From PNC22 sp035654175 (GTDB taxonomy: Bacteria > Planctomycetota > Phycisphaerae > Phycisphaerales > UBA1924): a DNA stretch of 5,517 nucleotides. This document shows, piece by piece, positions 5,478-5,517 of this stretch. A program made the translations under genes and the position numbers. How positions within the stretch are numbered: the stretch's first letter is position 1; each line of letters opens with the position of its first letter. The notes beneath the pieces were generated by a model. The model did not search any database. It worked only from the letters and a program-made list of their open reading frames with translations, and was not told the DNA's origin. Where the stretch lies: the NCBI GenBank assembly GCA_035654175.1, contig DASRXL010000111.1, forward strand, positions 1-5,517, read 5' to 3'.

Positions 5478-5517
5478 GGGTGCCACGGGTGCCACGGGTC
5501 AGGCCCTGCTCTGAGGG
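5478..5517 (+). repeat. Dispersed GGGTGCCACGG-type repeat, copy 2, cut by the window end
   Basis: The nonamer GGGTGCCAC is present twice in tandem (5478-5486, 5487-5495). The second copy continues into GGGTCAGGCCCT, the 6-base loop GCTCTG (5508-5513) and AGGG at the edge. CCCT (5504-5507) and AGGG (5514-5517) start a stem that should continue outside the window. It lies 9 bp after the lipoprotein stop, where it could end or stabilise the transcript. Confidence 0.65.

Noticed and set aside
1..5517. A novel defence, mobile or biosynthetic gene system
   Set aside because: The five coding regions are housekeeping-type or secreted enzymes, a lipoprotein and a small unknown protein, with no transposase, integrase, toxin-antitoxin or core biosynthetic gene. 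Only the intergenic repeats are unusual.

Overview
The window is very GC-rich (roughly 70% by eye), with strong G/C at third codon positions. Gene content and style point to a high-GC member of the Planctomycetota, perhaps Phycisphaerae: a TPR-sulfotransferase, a secreted SASA-type carbohydrate acetylesterase, a small basic helical protein, and intergenic spacers packed with repeats. That placement is inference; there is no marker gene here.

Layout. Bases 2-1312 (+) are the 3' part of a TPR-sulfotransferase gene whose start lies before the window. A 91-residue helical protein of unknown function follows (1347-1622, +). A 182-bp spacer holds one copy of a dispersed GGGTGCCACGG-type repeat, two TACCCT motifs that look like -10 boxes, and a good ribosome binding site for a secreted sialate O-acetylesterase-family protein (1805-3739, +). 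The next gene, a metallo-beta-lactamase-fold hydrolase of the UlaG/NAPE-PLD type (3949-4848, -), converges on it. The gap between them is filled by a large inverted repeat built from GCAGAG and CGAAG units, followed by a heptad TTTGC array that supplies the hydrolase's last codons and stop. Upstream of the hydrolase is a short divergent spacer with two perfect-stem hairpins and a third TACCCT motif. That motif sits at leaderless-promoter distance from a predicted lipoprotein gene (4977-5468, +). The window ends inside another copy of the GGGTGCCACGG repeat.

How the genes relate. The first three genes run in the same direction, but only the first pair is close (34 bp). The esterase and the lipoprotein appear to have their own promoters. 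The sulfotransferase and the acetylesterase could both act on decorated polysaccharides or glycoproteins, but nothing in the sequence ties them into one pathway. I see no defence, CRISPR, phage or transposase genes. The most unusual content is the intergenic repeat structure, of three distinct types, in every spacer longer than 100 bp.
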